NCBI GenBank assembly: GCA_964437415.1
Contig: CAYTGN010000010.1
Span: 1-64,000 of the forward strand
DNA length: 64,000 bases
Source of the DNA: CADEDV01 sp964437415
GTDB lineage: Bacteria > Bacteroidota > Bacteroidia > Chitinophagales > Chitinophagaceae
Reading direction: 5' to 3'
Shown here in pieces: positions 23,499 to 32,192 of this stretch; position 1 is the stretch's first letter; every line of letters starts with the position of its first letter. The position numbers and the translations under genes are program-made. Below the pieces are notes generated by a model that was not told where the DNA came from, did no database searches, and saw only the letters and a list, made by a program, of their open reading frames with translations.

Positions 23499-23809
23499 CG
23501 GGACCCGGATTATACGAACTGTTATTCATCAGTACGGCGCTGTTCTTTATCGGCGTCTATGGTTTCTTCACCCGCAGAAATCTCATCACAATGCTGATGA
23601 GCATTGAACTGATCCTTAACAGTGTGAACCTGAATTTTATTGCTTTTAATAAATATTTGTGGGCTGACAAGATGGACGGACTGTTCTTTACCATATTTAT
23701 TATTGCTATTGCAGCGGCAGAAGCAGCCGTGGCTATAGCAATTATTATTAACCTGTACAGAAGTCACCAGTCCATTGATGTGGAGAATGCTGAGGAATTG
23801 AAATACTAA
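23495..23809 (+). CDS. nuoK: Complex I subunit K
   Basis: 104 residues, three membrane helices. LITMLMSIELILNSVNLNFIAF (about 29-50) carries the conserved membrane Glu of NuoK/ND4L, and AAAEAAVAIAIIINLYR (about 69-85) the second Glu. Both are part of the charged axis of the membrane arm. It overlaps nuoJ by 4 bp. Full length. Confidence 0.96.
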   Translation: MTGPGLYELLFISTALFFIGVYGFFTRRNLITMLMSIELILNSVNLNFIAFNKYLWADKMDGLFFTIFIIAIAAAEAAVAIAIIINLYRSHQSIDVENAEELKY

Positions 23810-23837
23810 ACCCCTATCCCCTAAAGGGGAATCGGGA
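23810..23837. repeat. Palindromic element at the nuoK/nuoL junction
   Basis: acccctatcccctaaagggg then aatcggga, directly after the nuoK stop and 12 bp before nuoL. Stem CCCCT-aa-AGGGG. Confidence 0.75.
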
Positions 23838-23849
23838 AGATTAAAATAA

Positions 23850-25805
23850 ATGAGTCAGTCAATATACATAGCACTTATTCCTTTACTGCCATTGGCAGGG
23901 TTTGTATTGCTGGGATTATTCGGAAGAACAACTTTCAAAAAAAGTTCCGGTATCATTGCCACTGCATTATTGCTCGGATCAGCTATCATTTCTATTTATA
24001 CGGCCTTTGATTATTTCAGCCACAGCCAGGCAGGTGTTTATGAAAAACAAATTCCGCTGAACTATACCTGGCTGCAATTCTCCGAAACCCTCTCTATCAA
24101 CATGGGCATCCTGCTCGACCCGATCTCAGCTATGATGACCGTGGTGGTGAGTTTTGTTTCGCTGATGGTGCACATCTACAGTCTTGGCTATATGAAAGGC
24201 GAAGAAAGATACCCTACCTACTTTGCCTACCTGCAATTATTTACTTTCTCCATGCTGGGATTGGTGCTTTCCTCCAATCTTTTCCAGATCTATTTCTTCT
24301 GGGAACTGGTGGGTGTTTCTTCTTTCCTGCTCATCGGTTTTTATTACAACAAACCTTCGGCAGTGGCCGCATCTAAAAAAGCATTTATTGTAACCCGGTT
24401 TGCCGATCTCGGGTTTCTCATTGGTATATTGATCCTCTCCTATACATCGGGCACACTTGATTTCAATGAAATGATCGCCACGCTGAATTCCCCGGAATCC
24501 AGTGAAATGAAATCAGCTGTCACTTCTTCTTTCCTTGGTGTTTCTGCATTATCATGGGGAGCGATGTTAGTGTTTATGGGTGGTGCCGGCAAAAGCGCCA
24601 TGTTCCCTTTGCATATCTGGCTGCCCGATGCGATGGAAGGGCCCACTCCTGTTTCTGCATTGATACATGCGGCAACAATGGTAGTGGCCGGGGTGTTCCT
24701 CGTGGCAAGATTGTTCCCCATCTATGCCTTCAACACACCTGCTGTGCTGGAGATTATCGGATGGGTTGGTGCCATCTCCGCCATCATCGCTGCTGTCATT
24801 GCCTGCACACAAACAGATATTAAAAGGGTGCTGGCCTATTCCACTATGTCGCAGATCGGGTTCATGATGTTTGCCCTTGGAGTCTCCTCCTATGGCGGTG
24901 AAGCGGGATTGGGCTATACGGCTTCGATGTTTCATTTGTTTACACATGCCATGTTCAAAGCGTTACTATTCCTGGGCGCCGGCGCTGTGATACATTTTAT
25001 ACACAGCAATGAAATGAAAGACATGGGCGGGTTAAGAAAATATATGCCCGTCACCCATATCACTTTTTTAATTGCCTGTCTCGCAATTGCAGGTGTGCCT
25101 CCCTTTGCCGGTTTCTTCAGCAAAGAAGAAATATTATTAGCTGCTTATCACAGCAACCCTGCTATTTACTGGATCGCTTTACTGACATCAGGGCTTACCG
25201 CCTTTTATATGTTCCGTTTGTATTTCTCGATCTTTTGGAGAGATCAAAGCCCCTCTCCTTCGGAAAGGGGTTGGGGTGAGGTCTCTCATCACGGCGAAGG
25301 CGGTTTCAGTATGCTATTACCCTTAGTTATCCTGGGCATTGCCGCTGTGTTTGCAGGCTTTATTCCTTTTGGGAAATATGTGAGTTCGGATGGCACTCCG
25401 CTGGCCTCCCATTTTGACATTGGCTTTTCCATCGCACCTGTTGCATTGGGTCTCATCGGCATTTTCACTGCAATGTGGTTATATAAAAAACAAACCGACA
25501 AACCTGCAAAATTGGCCGCATCGCTGGGAGGCCTTTACAAAGCAGCCTATCACAAATTTTATATTGACGAGATATACCTGTTTATTACGAAAAAGATACT
25601 GTTTAATCTTATTGGAAAACCGGCGGCATGGTTTGATAAAAATGTAGTGGACGGGCTGGTGAATTTTACAGGACAGGCGACAGAAGCCATTTCTGGAAGC
25701 ATCAAAAAAATGCAATCGGGAAAAGTGCAGTTGTATGGAATGTATTTCCTGGCGGGAGTGATTGCACTGGCTGTATTGTTTATTTATGTATGGCGACAAT
25801 CTTGA
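23850..25805 (+). CDS. nuoL: Complex I subunit L (antiporter-like)
   Basis: 651 residues, about 16 membrane helices plus the long lateral helix HL near the C-terminus. FFWELVGVSSFLLIGFYY (about 150-167) contains the helix-5 Glu; GGAGKSAMFPLHIWLPDAMEGPTPVSALIHAATMVVAG (about 247-285) the broken helix 7 region with its Lys; and HLFTHAMFKALLFLGAGAVIH (about 362-382) helix 12. An insertion, SPSPSERGWGEVSHHGEGG (about 467-485), is coded by a palindromic element in a loop after FYMFRLYFSIFW. It keeps the frame and the helices around it are intact. Confidence 0.96.
   Translation: MSQSIYIALIPLLPLAGFVLLGLFGRTTFKKSSGIIATALLLGSAIISIYTAFDYFSHSQAGVYEKQIPLNYTWLQFSETLSINMGILLDPISAMMTVVVSFVSLMVHIYSLGYMKGEERYPTYFAYLQLFTFSMLGLVLSSNLFQIYFFWELVGVSSFLLIGFYYNKPSAVAASKKAFIVTRFADLGFLIGILILSYTSGTLDFNEMIATLNSPESSEMKSAVTSSFLGVSALSWGAMLVFMGGAGKSAMFPLHIWLPDAMEGPTPVSALIHAATMVVAGVFLVARLFPIYAFNTPAVLEIIGWVGAISAIIAAVIACTQTDIKRVLAYSTMSQIGFMMFALGVSSYGGEAGLGYTASMFHLFTHAMFKALLFLGAGAVIHFIHSNEMKDMGGLRKYMPVTHITFLIACLAIAGVPPFAGFFSKEEILLAAYHSNPAIYWIALLTSGLTAFYMFRLYFSIFWRDQSPSPSERGWGEVSHHGEGGFSMLLPLVILGIAAVFAGFIPFGKYVSSDGTPLASHFDIGFSIAPVALGLIGIFTAMWLYKKQTDKPAKLAASLGGLYKAAYHKFYIDEIYLFITKKILFNLIGKPAAWFDKNVVDGLVNFTGQATEAISGSIKKMQSGKVQLYGMYFLAGVIALAVLFIYVWRQS
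25248..25281. repeat. Palindromic element inside nuoL
   Basis: agcccctctccttcggaaag followed by gggttggggtgagg. Stem CCCCT(ctcc)-ttcgg-AAAGGGG. Translated as SPSPSERGWGE. Confidence 0.85.
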
Positions 25806-25879
25806 AGTCACAAATTGTGATTTCAAGTCGAAATAAATAGTTAATATCAAAATTTTGAAGAGCCTAATTGGCTCCTCAA
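25801..25879. repeat. Two inverted repeats at the nuoL/nuoM junction
   Basis: CTTGAAgTCACAA-ATTGTGATTTCAAG (25801-25827) overlaps the nuoL stop and is a 27-bp near-perfect palindrome. TTGAAGAGCC-taatt-GGCTCCTCAA (25855-25879) follows. Neither has a T tract, so they are not typical terminators; AT-rich and unrelated to the GC-rich elements. Confidence 0.75.
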
Positions 25880-25910
25880 GTAACGTGAGAATGAATAACA
25901 AAGAAGCAGA

Positions 25911-27410
25911 ATGAATTTATTATTACTCATACTGATCCCTTTATTAACAGCACTGGCCGTATTGCTTTCCCGCAACACAAGACAGGTGCGGCTAACAGCA
26001 CTCACCGGTTCGGCTGCACAGATCATCCTGGCTTTTGTGTTACTGATGGAATACAGGAACCTGGTAGCTGCCGGCAATAAAGGCCCGATGTATTTTGAAC
26101 AGAACCATGCGTTGTTCCCGGCCTGGAATATCAATTTTCATATCGGAGTTGATGGTATTTCCATTGCGATGATTCTGCTTACTTCCTTTGTGGTCATTGC
26201 AGGTGTTCTTGTTTCATGGTATGTGCAAAAGATGACCAAAGAGTTTTTCTTCCTGCTTATCCTTTTAGGTCTCGGCGCTTATGGTTTCTTTATTTCACTC
26301 GACCTGTTCATTCTTTTCTTTTTCCTTGAAATTGCGGTGATACCAAAATATTTGCTGATCGGCATCTGGGGCAGCGGCAAAAAAGAATACAGCGCCAATA
26401 AACTGGCCCTGATGCTCATGGGTGGTTCTGCCCTGGTGCTGGTGGGTTTGCTGGGATTATATTTTTCTTCGGGCCAGAGTTTTGACCTGCTGCAATTATC
26501 ACAAGCCGATATAGCTACAAAAACGCAGCACATCATCTTTCCTCTGTTGTTTATCGGCTTTGGCGTATTCACGGCATTATTCCCTTTTCATACCTGGGTA
26601 CCTGATGGTCACTCATCGGCACCAACTGCCGGTTCAATGTTTTTGGCCGGTATATCCATGAAACTCGGCGGCTATGGTTGTTTGCGGGTGGCCACCTATC
26701 TATTGCCTGAAGGAGCAAAGCACTATGCTGACGTTATTATTGTTCTTGCTTCTATCGCTATCTTATACGGCGCCTTCGCCACGATGATGCAGAAGGACTT
26801 GAAATATATCAACGCCTATTCATCCGTGAGCCATGTTGGTTTTAGTTTATTGGGCATTGGTATGCTGACACAAACTGCATTGAATGGCGCTGTGCTGCAA
26901 ATGGTATCACATGGTTTGATGACAGCTCTTTTCTTTGCTGTAATCGGCATGATCTACGACCGTACCCATACAAGAATGGTGGCCGAAATGGGCGGAATGA
27001 TGAAAATGATGCCTTTTATAACTACTGTATTTTTCATTGTCGGTCTTTGCTCCTTAGGGCTACCGGGGCTAAGCGGATTTGTTGCGGAAATGACCGTGTT
27101 TGTCGGATCATGGGAGAAGGAAGGCATGTTTTACCGTATCGCCACCATTGCAGCAGCCATGTCTATTGTGGTGACAGCCGTATATATATTGAGAGCCGTG
27201 GGAAAAGTAGCGATGGGCCCGCCTCATCCCCAGCCCCTCTCCATAAATGGAGAGGGGGGCGACAGCCTCACTGATGCAAAGTGGAATGAAAGACTGGCAG
27301 CCATTATTTTATTGATCGGCATCCTTGCCATTGGGCTGGCGCCATCATGGTTAAACGACCTGGTAAAACCGGGCACTGAAATTATAATGCAAAAAATCGG
27401 GGCAAAATAA
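25911..27410 (+). CDS. nuoM: Complex I subunit M (antiporter-like)
   Basis: 499 residues, about 14 membrane helices. FFFLEIAVIPKYLLIGIWG (about 140-158) has the helix-5 Glu. FALFPFHTWVPDGHSSAPTAGSMFLAGISMKLGGYG matches helices 7-8 with the Lys, and MVSHGLMTALFFAVIGMIYDRTHTR is the NuoM signature near helix 12. A palindromic element codes PPHPQPLSINGEGGDSL at about 436-453, between VGKVAMG and the final helices, a position where other NuoM proteins have a short loop. 105 bp downstream of nuoL. Confidence 0.96.
   Translation: MNLLLLILIPLLTALAVLLSRNTRQVRLTALTGSAAQIILAFVLLMEYRNLVAAGNKGPMYFEQNHALFPAWNINFHIGVDGISIAMILLTSFVVIAGVLVSWYVQKMTKEFFFLLILLGLGAYGFFISLDLFILFFFLEIAVIPKYLLIGIWGSGKKEYSANKLALMLMGGSALVLVGLLGLYFSSGQSFDLLQLSQADIATKTQHIIFPLLFIGFGVFTALFPFHTWVPDGHSSAPTAGSMFLAGISMKLGGYGCLRVATYLLPEGAKHYADVIIVLASIAILYGAFATMMQKDLKYINAYSSVSHVGFSLLGIGMLTQTALNGAVLQMVSHGLMTALFFAVIGMIYDRTHTRMVAEMGGMMKMMPFITTVFFIVGLCSLGLPGLSGFVAEMTVFVGSWEKEGMFYRIATIAAAMSIVVTAVYILRAVGKVAMGPPHPQPLSINGEGGDSLTDAKWNERLAAIILLIGILAIGLAPSWLNDLVKPGTEIIMQKIGAK
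27221..27258. repeat. Palindromic element inside nuoM
   Basis: gcctcatccccagcccctct then ccataaatggagaggggg. Stem CCCCTCTCCA-taa-ATGGAGAGGGG. Related to the mfd element (12391-12430) in reverse orientation. Translated as PHPQPLSINGEGG. Confidence 0.85.
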
Positions 27411-27423
27411 ATTAAGAACAGGC

Positions 27424-28821
27424 ATGAATGAGTTCCTGACATTGATGAAAAATGAACTGGCGGTCACCGCCATCATTTTCCTGTTGCTGTTCATTAAGAT
27501 CGGCAAAGGAATGAAGAATGAAACGCTGCTGCCCGTCATCCAGGTTTTGCTCTTAGCCAATCTTTTACTGAGTTTCTTTTTTAATAAAGAGGGAACGCTG
27601 TTTGCAAACATGTACCAGACCAATTCGCTTATTGCTTTCCAGAAAACGATTTTAAGCCTGGGTGTTTATCTTATTTCACTGTTATGCAGCGACTGGCTGA
27701 AAAAAAGTCAGCACATGCCTGAATTCTTCATGCTGATGCTCTCTGCGCTGCTGGGCATGTTCCTGCTCATTTCTTCCGGTAACCTGCTGATCTTTTATTT
27801 ATCACTGGAACTGGCCACTATTCCCATTGCGGCCATGGCCAATTTTGATTTGCAGCAAAAACGTTCATCCGAAGGAGCCATGAAGATGATCCTCTCGTCC
27901 GCATTTTCATCCGGCATCCTCTTGTTTGGCATCTCACTTATTTATGGTGCAACAGGCACCATCAGTTTTGCTGACCTCCCTTCACAGTTAGATGGCACGC
28001 CGCTGCAAATACTGGCCTTTGTATTTATGTTCACCGCTTTTGCTTTTAAATTATCCATTGTTCCTTTTCATTTATGGACAGCGGATGTATATGAGGGCTC
28101 ACCGGTGGCAACCACTTCATTTCTCTCCGTTATTTCCAAAGGGGCTGTTGCTTTTATTTTCATCACGGCACTGTATAAAGCATTCCAGCCGATGCAGGAG
28201 TTATGGTATAATATGCTGGTAATACTGGCCATTGCAACCATGATCATTGGCAATTTGTTTGCTTTGCGGCAGCAAAACATCAAACGCTTTCTTGCTTTTT
28301 CTTCCATCGCACAGGTCGGGTTTATTTTAGTGGGCATCAGCAATGCGGACAAAGCCGGTATTGCATCCGTTGTTTACTTTATACTTATTTATGTTTTTTC
28401 CAACCTTGCTGCTTTTGGTGTGGCGGCGGTTATCACCGAACAAACCGGAAAAGAAAAAATTGATGACTACAAAGGGCTTTACAAAACCAATCCTTTCCTT
28501 AGCTGGATACTGGCATTGTCATTATTTTCCCTTGCAGGCATTCCTCCCACCGCAGGCTTTTTCGGAAAATTGTTTTTGATCGGCGCCGGCGCTGCCAAAG
28601 GAGCTTATTGGTTCATCATCATTGCTGCCCTGAACATGATCGTTTCTCTATACTATTACCTGAGAGTGGTAAGGGCTGTGTTCATGGACAAAAATGAACA
28701 GCCGGTTGAAAAGATACATATCAATAGTTCTGTAAAACTTGGGCTATTCCTTTGCGGGGCTGGTATTGTACTGGTGGGTTTGTTAAGCTGGATATATGAT
28801 CATATTCAATCTTTAATTTAG
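27424..28821 (+). CDS. nuoN: Complex I subunit N (antiporter-like)
   Basis: 465 residues, about 14 membrane helices. LIFYLSLELATIPIAAMANFD (about 121-141) has the helix-5 Glu, AFAFKLSIVPFHLWTADVYEGSP (about 204-226) the conserved Lys and HxW motif, and LFALRQQNIKRFLAFSSIAQVGFILVG the next pair. SLFSLAGIPPTAGFFGKLFL near 363-382 is the usual NuoN C-terminal motif. It contains no palindromic element, unlike NuoL and NuoM. It starts 13 bp after nuoM, and only 4 bp separate it from the next gene. Confidence 0.96.
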   Translation: MNEFLTLMKNELAVTAIIFLLLFIKIGKGMKNETLLPVIQVLLLANLLLSFFFNKEGTLFANMYQTNSLIAFQKTILSLGVYLISLLCSDWLKKSQHMPEFFMLMLSALLGMFLLISSGNLLIFYLSLELATIPIAAMANFDLQQKRSSEGAMKMILSSAFSSGILLFGISLIYGATGTISFADLPSQLDGTPLQILAFVFMFTAFAFKLSIVPFHLWTADVYEGSPVATTSFLSVISKGAVAFIFITALYKAFQPMQELWYNMLVILAIATMIIGNLFALRQQNIKRFLAFSSIAQVGFILVGISNADKAGIASVVYFILIYVFSNLAAFGVAAVITEQTGKEKIDDYKGLYKTNPFLSWILALSLFSLAGIPPTAGFFGKLFLIGAGAAKGAYWFIIIAALNMIVSLYYYLRVVRAVFMDKNEQPVEKIHINSSVKLGLFLCGAGIVLVGLLSWIYDHIQSLI

Positions 28822-28825
28822 CAAA

Positions 28826-29209
28826 ATGGCACTCAATAAAAACCATGAATTTGAAGAACTCGATGGCGTTAAATGCGGCATCGTGGAAAAGAACGTGGCC
28901 CCTGAAAGAGTTGCTTTTTTAAAGGAGCTACTTGAGTTCAATGGTTATACTGTTGTTACCGTTCCTTCACCTCCGCCAAAAACTGCCCCGGCCCCGAAAC
29001 CCGCCGAAGGAGAAGCTGTGGCGCCGCCTCCGCCAGCACCGGCACCTGAAACTTTCACTGTAGGTGTAACGGATTACACATTTAACTGGGTGAATGCCAT
29101 ATTCGGACGGCAGCTCAAAACGAAAGATGGGCATATCGTTACACTGGCCTACTGGCAACAGCAGGTAGCTGTAAACGATGAAGAGACTCCCTATTACGAG
29201 CAGGCATAA
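28826..29209 (+). CDS. Unknown protein at the end of the nuo operon
   Basis: 127 residues, not recognised. Two small charged segments (residues 1-46, with ELDGVKCGIVEKNVAPERVAFLKELLEFNGYTVV; and about 74-127, with FTVGVTDYTFNWVNAIFGRQLKTKDGHIVTLAYWQQ) are joined by a Pro/Ala linker (about 49-73, such as PPPKTAPAPKPAEG). No signal peptide, no membrane helix, one Cys. The first part reads like a small alpha/beta domain (VKCGIVEKN ... RVAFLKELLEFNGY), similar in style to proteins that bind a partner subunit. The start is 4 bp after nuoN, so it is almost certainly co-transcribed with and probably coupled to complex I. It could be an assembly factor or an accessory subunit (inference). Confidence 0.7.
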   Translation: MALNKNHEFEELDGVKCGIVEKNVAPERVAFLKELLEFNGYTVVTVPSPPPKTAPAPKPAEGEAVAPPPPAPAPETFTVGVTDYTFNWVNAIFGRQLKTKDGHIVTLAYWQQQVAVNDEETPYYEQA

Positions 29210-29234
29210 ACATTTTCCCTAACGTTATCTCTCT

Positions 29235-29246
29235 CCGAAATTTCGG
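29235..29246. repeat. Palindrome CCGAAATTTCGG
   Basis: Perfect 12-bp palindrome in the gap between the nuo operon and ppdK. No T tract follows; it might be an operator or a decayed repeat. Seen once in the window. Confidence 0.35.
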
Positions 29247-29343
29247 TCCTCTGATTGACCAGAATCAGTATTTCTGCTGACCTGCGTTTTCATTAGTCAG
29301 GACAACCCTTCTTAATTATGCAGGACACAAAAGCCTGTCAATT

Positions 29344-32100
29344 ATGGCAACAAAAAAGAAGGCCGGAAAGTATGTATATTTCTTCGGTGGCGGCAAAGCA
29401 GATGGTAAGGAATCGATGAAAAACCTGTTGGGTGGCAAAGGCGCTAACCTGGCCGAAATGGCCGGCCACCCCAAACTGAAACTTCCTGTTCCTCCCGGAT
29501 TTACTGTCACTACGGAGGTCTGCAGTTACTACTATGCGAATAAAAAAAGTTACCCGAAAAAATTAAAAGCACAGGTGGAAGAAGCCCTTGCAAGAATGGA
29601 AAAGCTTACGGGCAAAAAGTTCGGTGATCCCAATAATCCTTTGTTGCTATCCGTCCGTTCCGGTGCCCGCAGAAGTATGCCCGGTATGATGGAAACAGTG
29701 CTGAACATCGGGTTGAACGAAACAACGATAAAAGGAATCATTGCCCAAAGCGGTAACGAACGTTTTGCGTATGACGCTTACCGCCGTCTCATCATGATGT
29801 ATGCAGATGTGGTGATGGAAAAGGGAGCTGGCATTGACTCTAAAGGAAAAGGCATCCGCAAAATACTGGATGAAAAGCTGGAGCATATCAAAAAGATAAA
29901 TGGATACAGCAGTGACACTGAACTTACTGTTGACGAGTTGAAAGACCTGGTGAAAGATTACAAGAAAACAGTGAAGAAAGTGCTGGGCGCAGCATTCCCT
30001 GACGACCCCTATGAACAAATATGGGGGGGTATCGGCGCCGTATTTTCCAGCTGGAATGGCAAAAGAGCTATTGAATACCGCCGCATTGAAAAAATCCCTG
30101 ATGAATGGGGCACAGCCGTGAATGTGCAGGCAATGGTATTTGGTAATATGGGTGAAGACAGCGCTACCGGGGTGGCATTTACCAGAAACCCCGGCAATGG
30201 TGAAAACAAATTTTATGGTGAATACCTTGTCAATGCTCAAGGTGAAGACGTGGTGGCAGGTATCCGCACACCGGCACCGGTGAATGAATACTCAAAAAAT
30301 GCCCAGAGTGAACATTTTGTAACACTGGAAAAATTGATGCCAACGCTTTACAAGGAACTGTTCGGTTATCAGCGGCGGCTTGAGAAACATTACAAGGACA
30401 TGCAGGATATCGAGTTCACCATTGAAAAAGGAAAACTTTACATGCTGCAATGCCGGGTGGGTAAAAGAAATGGAGTGGCGGCAGTTCGGATGGCTACAGA
30501 AATGTATAAAGAGAAACTGATTGATATAAAAACGGCTGTTATGCGGGTTGCCCCCAATCAATTGGTAGAATTGTTACTGCCAATGCTGGATCCCAAAGCA
30601 GAATTAACGGCACAAGTTATTGCCAAAGGTCTGCCCGCAGGCCCCGGTGGAGCTAAGGGCCGTGTGGTATTCTCTTCTGATGATGCCGTGGCATGGGCTG
30701 CCAAAGGTGAAAAAGTGATTTTGGTAAGAGAAGAAACATCACCGGAAGATGTGGATGGCATGCACAAAGCACAGGCAATCCTTACAACCAAGGGAGGTAT
30801 GACATCACATGCTGCGCTGGTGGCAAGAGGATGGGGCAAATGCTGTATTGTTGGTTGCGGGGATATAGAAATTCACAGCGACGCCAAATACTTCCATGCA
30901 AAGAAAGATGTAATCATCAAAGAAGGCGACTGGATCAGCCTGAATGGTACCAAAGGGCTGGTATATGAAGGCGTCATGCCGCTGGTGGATATTGATATTG
31001 ATAAGAACCAGTCATACAAAGACCTGATGAAATTAGTTGACAGGGTCAAACAGATTGGCGTAAGGGCCAATGCTGAAACTCCTGAAGATGCACAGCATGC
31101 AGTGAAGTTTGGCGCTGAAGGCATCGGCCTGTTCCGTACAGAGCATATGTTCTATGGTGAAGGAAGTGAAGAGCCATTGTTCCAGTTACGCAAAATGATC
31201 GTCAGCAAAACGGAAAAGGAAAGAAGACAGGCACTGGATGACCTGTTCAACTATGTAAAGAAAGATGTGAAGGATACACTGGAAGTTATGAACGGCTATC
31301 CCGTAACCATCCGGCTGCTTGATCCGCCGCTGCATGAGTTTGTGCCTCATGATAAAGAAAAACTCCGTCAGCTAAGCAAAGAATTGGGCATCAGCATGGG
31401 CATGCTGAACAGAAGAGTGCTGGCACTGCATGAAAACAACCCGATGCTGGGTCACCGCGGTGTACGTTTGGGCATCAGTTATCCAGAGATCACCGAAATG
31501 CAGGTAAGGGCCATATTTGAAGCCATGGCTGAATTACTGAAAGCCGGTAAGAAAGCATTGCCCGAAATAATGGTCCCGGTAACCGTTACCTGGTTTGAAC
31601 TTCGTCACCAAAAAGAAATTGTTGACAGGGTGTACAAGGAAGTTTGCAGCAAGATGGGAATAAAAAAAATACCATATCTCTATGGCACCATGATTGAAAC
31701 ACCAAGGGCTGCATTACGGGCAGAACATATGGCGATAGCGGCTGACTTCTTCAGCTTTGGAACAAATGACCTTACACAAATGAGTTTTGGTTTCAGCCGC
31801 GATGATATCGGCGGATTCTTACCCAAATACCTTGATCTGAAAATTCTTCCGTCTGACCCCTTCCAGACAATTGACCAGGAAGGCATCGGGCAGTTGATCA
31901 AAGCAGGTACGGAAAGGGGACGCATCACCAAACCCAACCTGAAAGTGGGTATCTGCGGTGAGCATGGTGGTGATCCGGACAGCGTCAAGTTCTGTCATCG
32001 CATCGGTATGAGTTATGTGAGTTGTTCTCCATTCCGTGTGCCGATAGCCAGGTTAGCGGCGGCACAGGCAGCAATTGAAAATCCAAGAAAGAAAAAATAG
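29344..32100 (+). CDS. ppdK: Pyruvate, phosphate dikinase
   Basis: 918 residues, the usual PPDK length. It interconverts pyruvate + ATP + Pi and PEP + AMP + PPi. The N-terminal ATP-grasp part has GGKGANLAEMAG (about 28-39) and RSGARRSMPGMMETVLNIGLN (about 104-124). The swivelling phospho-His domain has TTKGGMTSHAALVARGWGKCCIVGC (about 480-505), with the catalytic His in TSHAA. The PEP/pyruvate barrel has GLFRTEHMF, GTMIETPRAAL, SFGTNDLTQMSFGFSRDD and GICGEHGGDP with the catalytic Cys. It is placed between complex I and the tryptophanase pair. A terminator follows 20 bp after the stop, so it is probably transcribed alone. Confidence 0.97.
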   Translation: MATKKKAGKYVYFFGGGKADGKESMKNLLGGKGANLAEMAGHPKLKLPVPPGFTVTTEVCSYYYANKKSYPKKLKAQVEEALARMEKLTGKKFGDPNNPLLLSVRSGARRSMPGMMETVLNIGLNETTIKGIIAQSGNERFAYDAYRRLIMMYADVVMEKGAGIDSKGKGIRKILDEKLEHIKKINGYSSDTELTVDELKDLVKDYKKTVKKVLGAAFPDDPYEQIWGGIGAVFSSWNGKRAIEYRRIEKIPDEWGTAVNVQAMVFGNMGEDSATGVAFTRNPGNGENKFYGEYLVNAQGEDVVAGIRTPAPVNEYSKNAQSEHFVTLEKLMPTLYKELFGYQRRLEKHYKDMQDIEFTIEKGKLYMLQCRVGKRNGVAAVRMATEMYKEKLIDIKTAVMRVAPNQLVELLLPMLDPKAELTAQVIAKGLPAGPGGAKGRVVFSSDDAVAWAAKGEKVILVREETSPEDVDGMHKAQAILTTKGGMTSHAALVARGWGKCCIVGCGDIEIHSDAKYFHAKKDVIIKEGDWISLNGTKGLVYEGVMPLVDIDIDKNQSYKDLMKLVDRVKQIGVRANAETPEDAQHAVKFGAEGIGLFRTEHMFYGEGSEEPLFQLRKMIVSKTEKERRQALDDLFNYVKKDVKDTLEVMNGYPVTIRLLDPPLHEFVPHDKEKLRQLSKELGISMGMLNRRVLALHENNPMLGHRGVRLGISYPEITEMQVRAIFEAMAELLKAGKKALPEIMVPVTVTWFELRHQKEIVDRVYKEVCSKMGIKKIPYLYGTMIETPRAALRAEHMAIAADFFSFGTNDLTQMSFGFSRDDIGGFLPKYLDLKILPSDPFQTIDQEGIGQLIKAGTERGRITKPNLKVGICGEHGGDPDSVKFCHRIGMSYVSCSPFRVPIARLAAAQAAIENPRKKK

Positions 32101-32119
32101 TTTCCCTATAAATCACTTT

Positions 32120-32154
32120 ATGCCCGGGTCATTCATAGATCCGGGCATTTTTTG
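32120..32154 (+). terminator. Intrinsic terminator after ppdK
   Basis: Stem ATGCCCGGG(t) / (at)CCGGGCAT with an 11-nt loop, followed by tttttt. Confidence 0.85.
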
Positions 32155-32192
32155 AAATTTATGAACGAACTTTCCGCTTCAATAAATATTGT

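Noticed and set aside
29210..29343. CCGAAATTTCGG as a terminator after the nuo operon
   Set aside because: A perfect palindrome but with no loop and no following T run.
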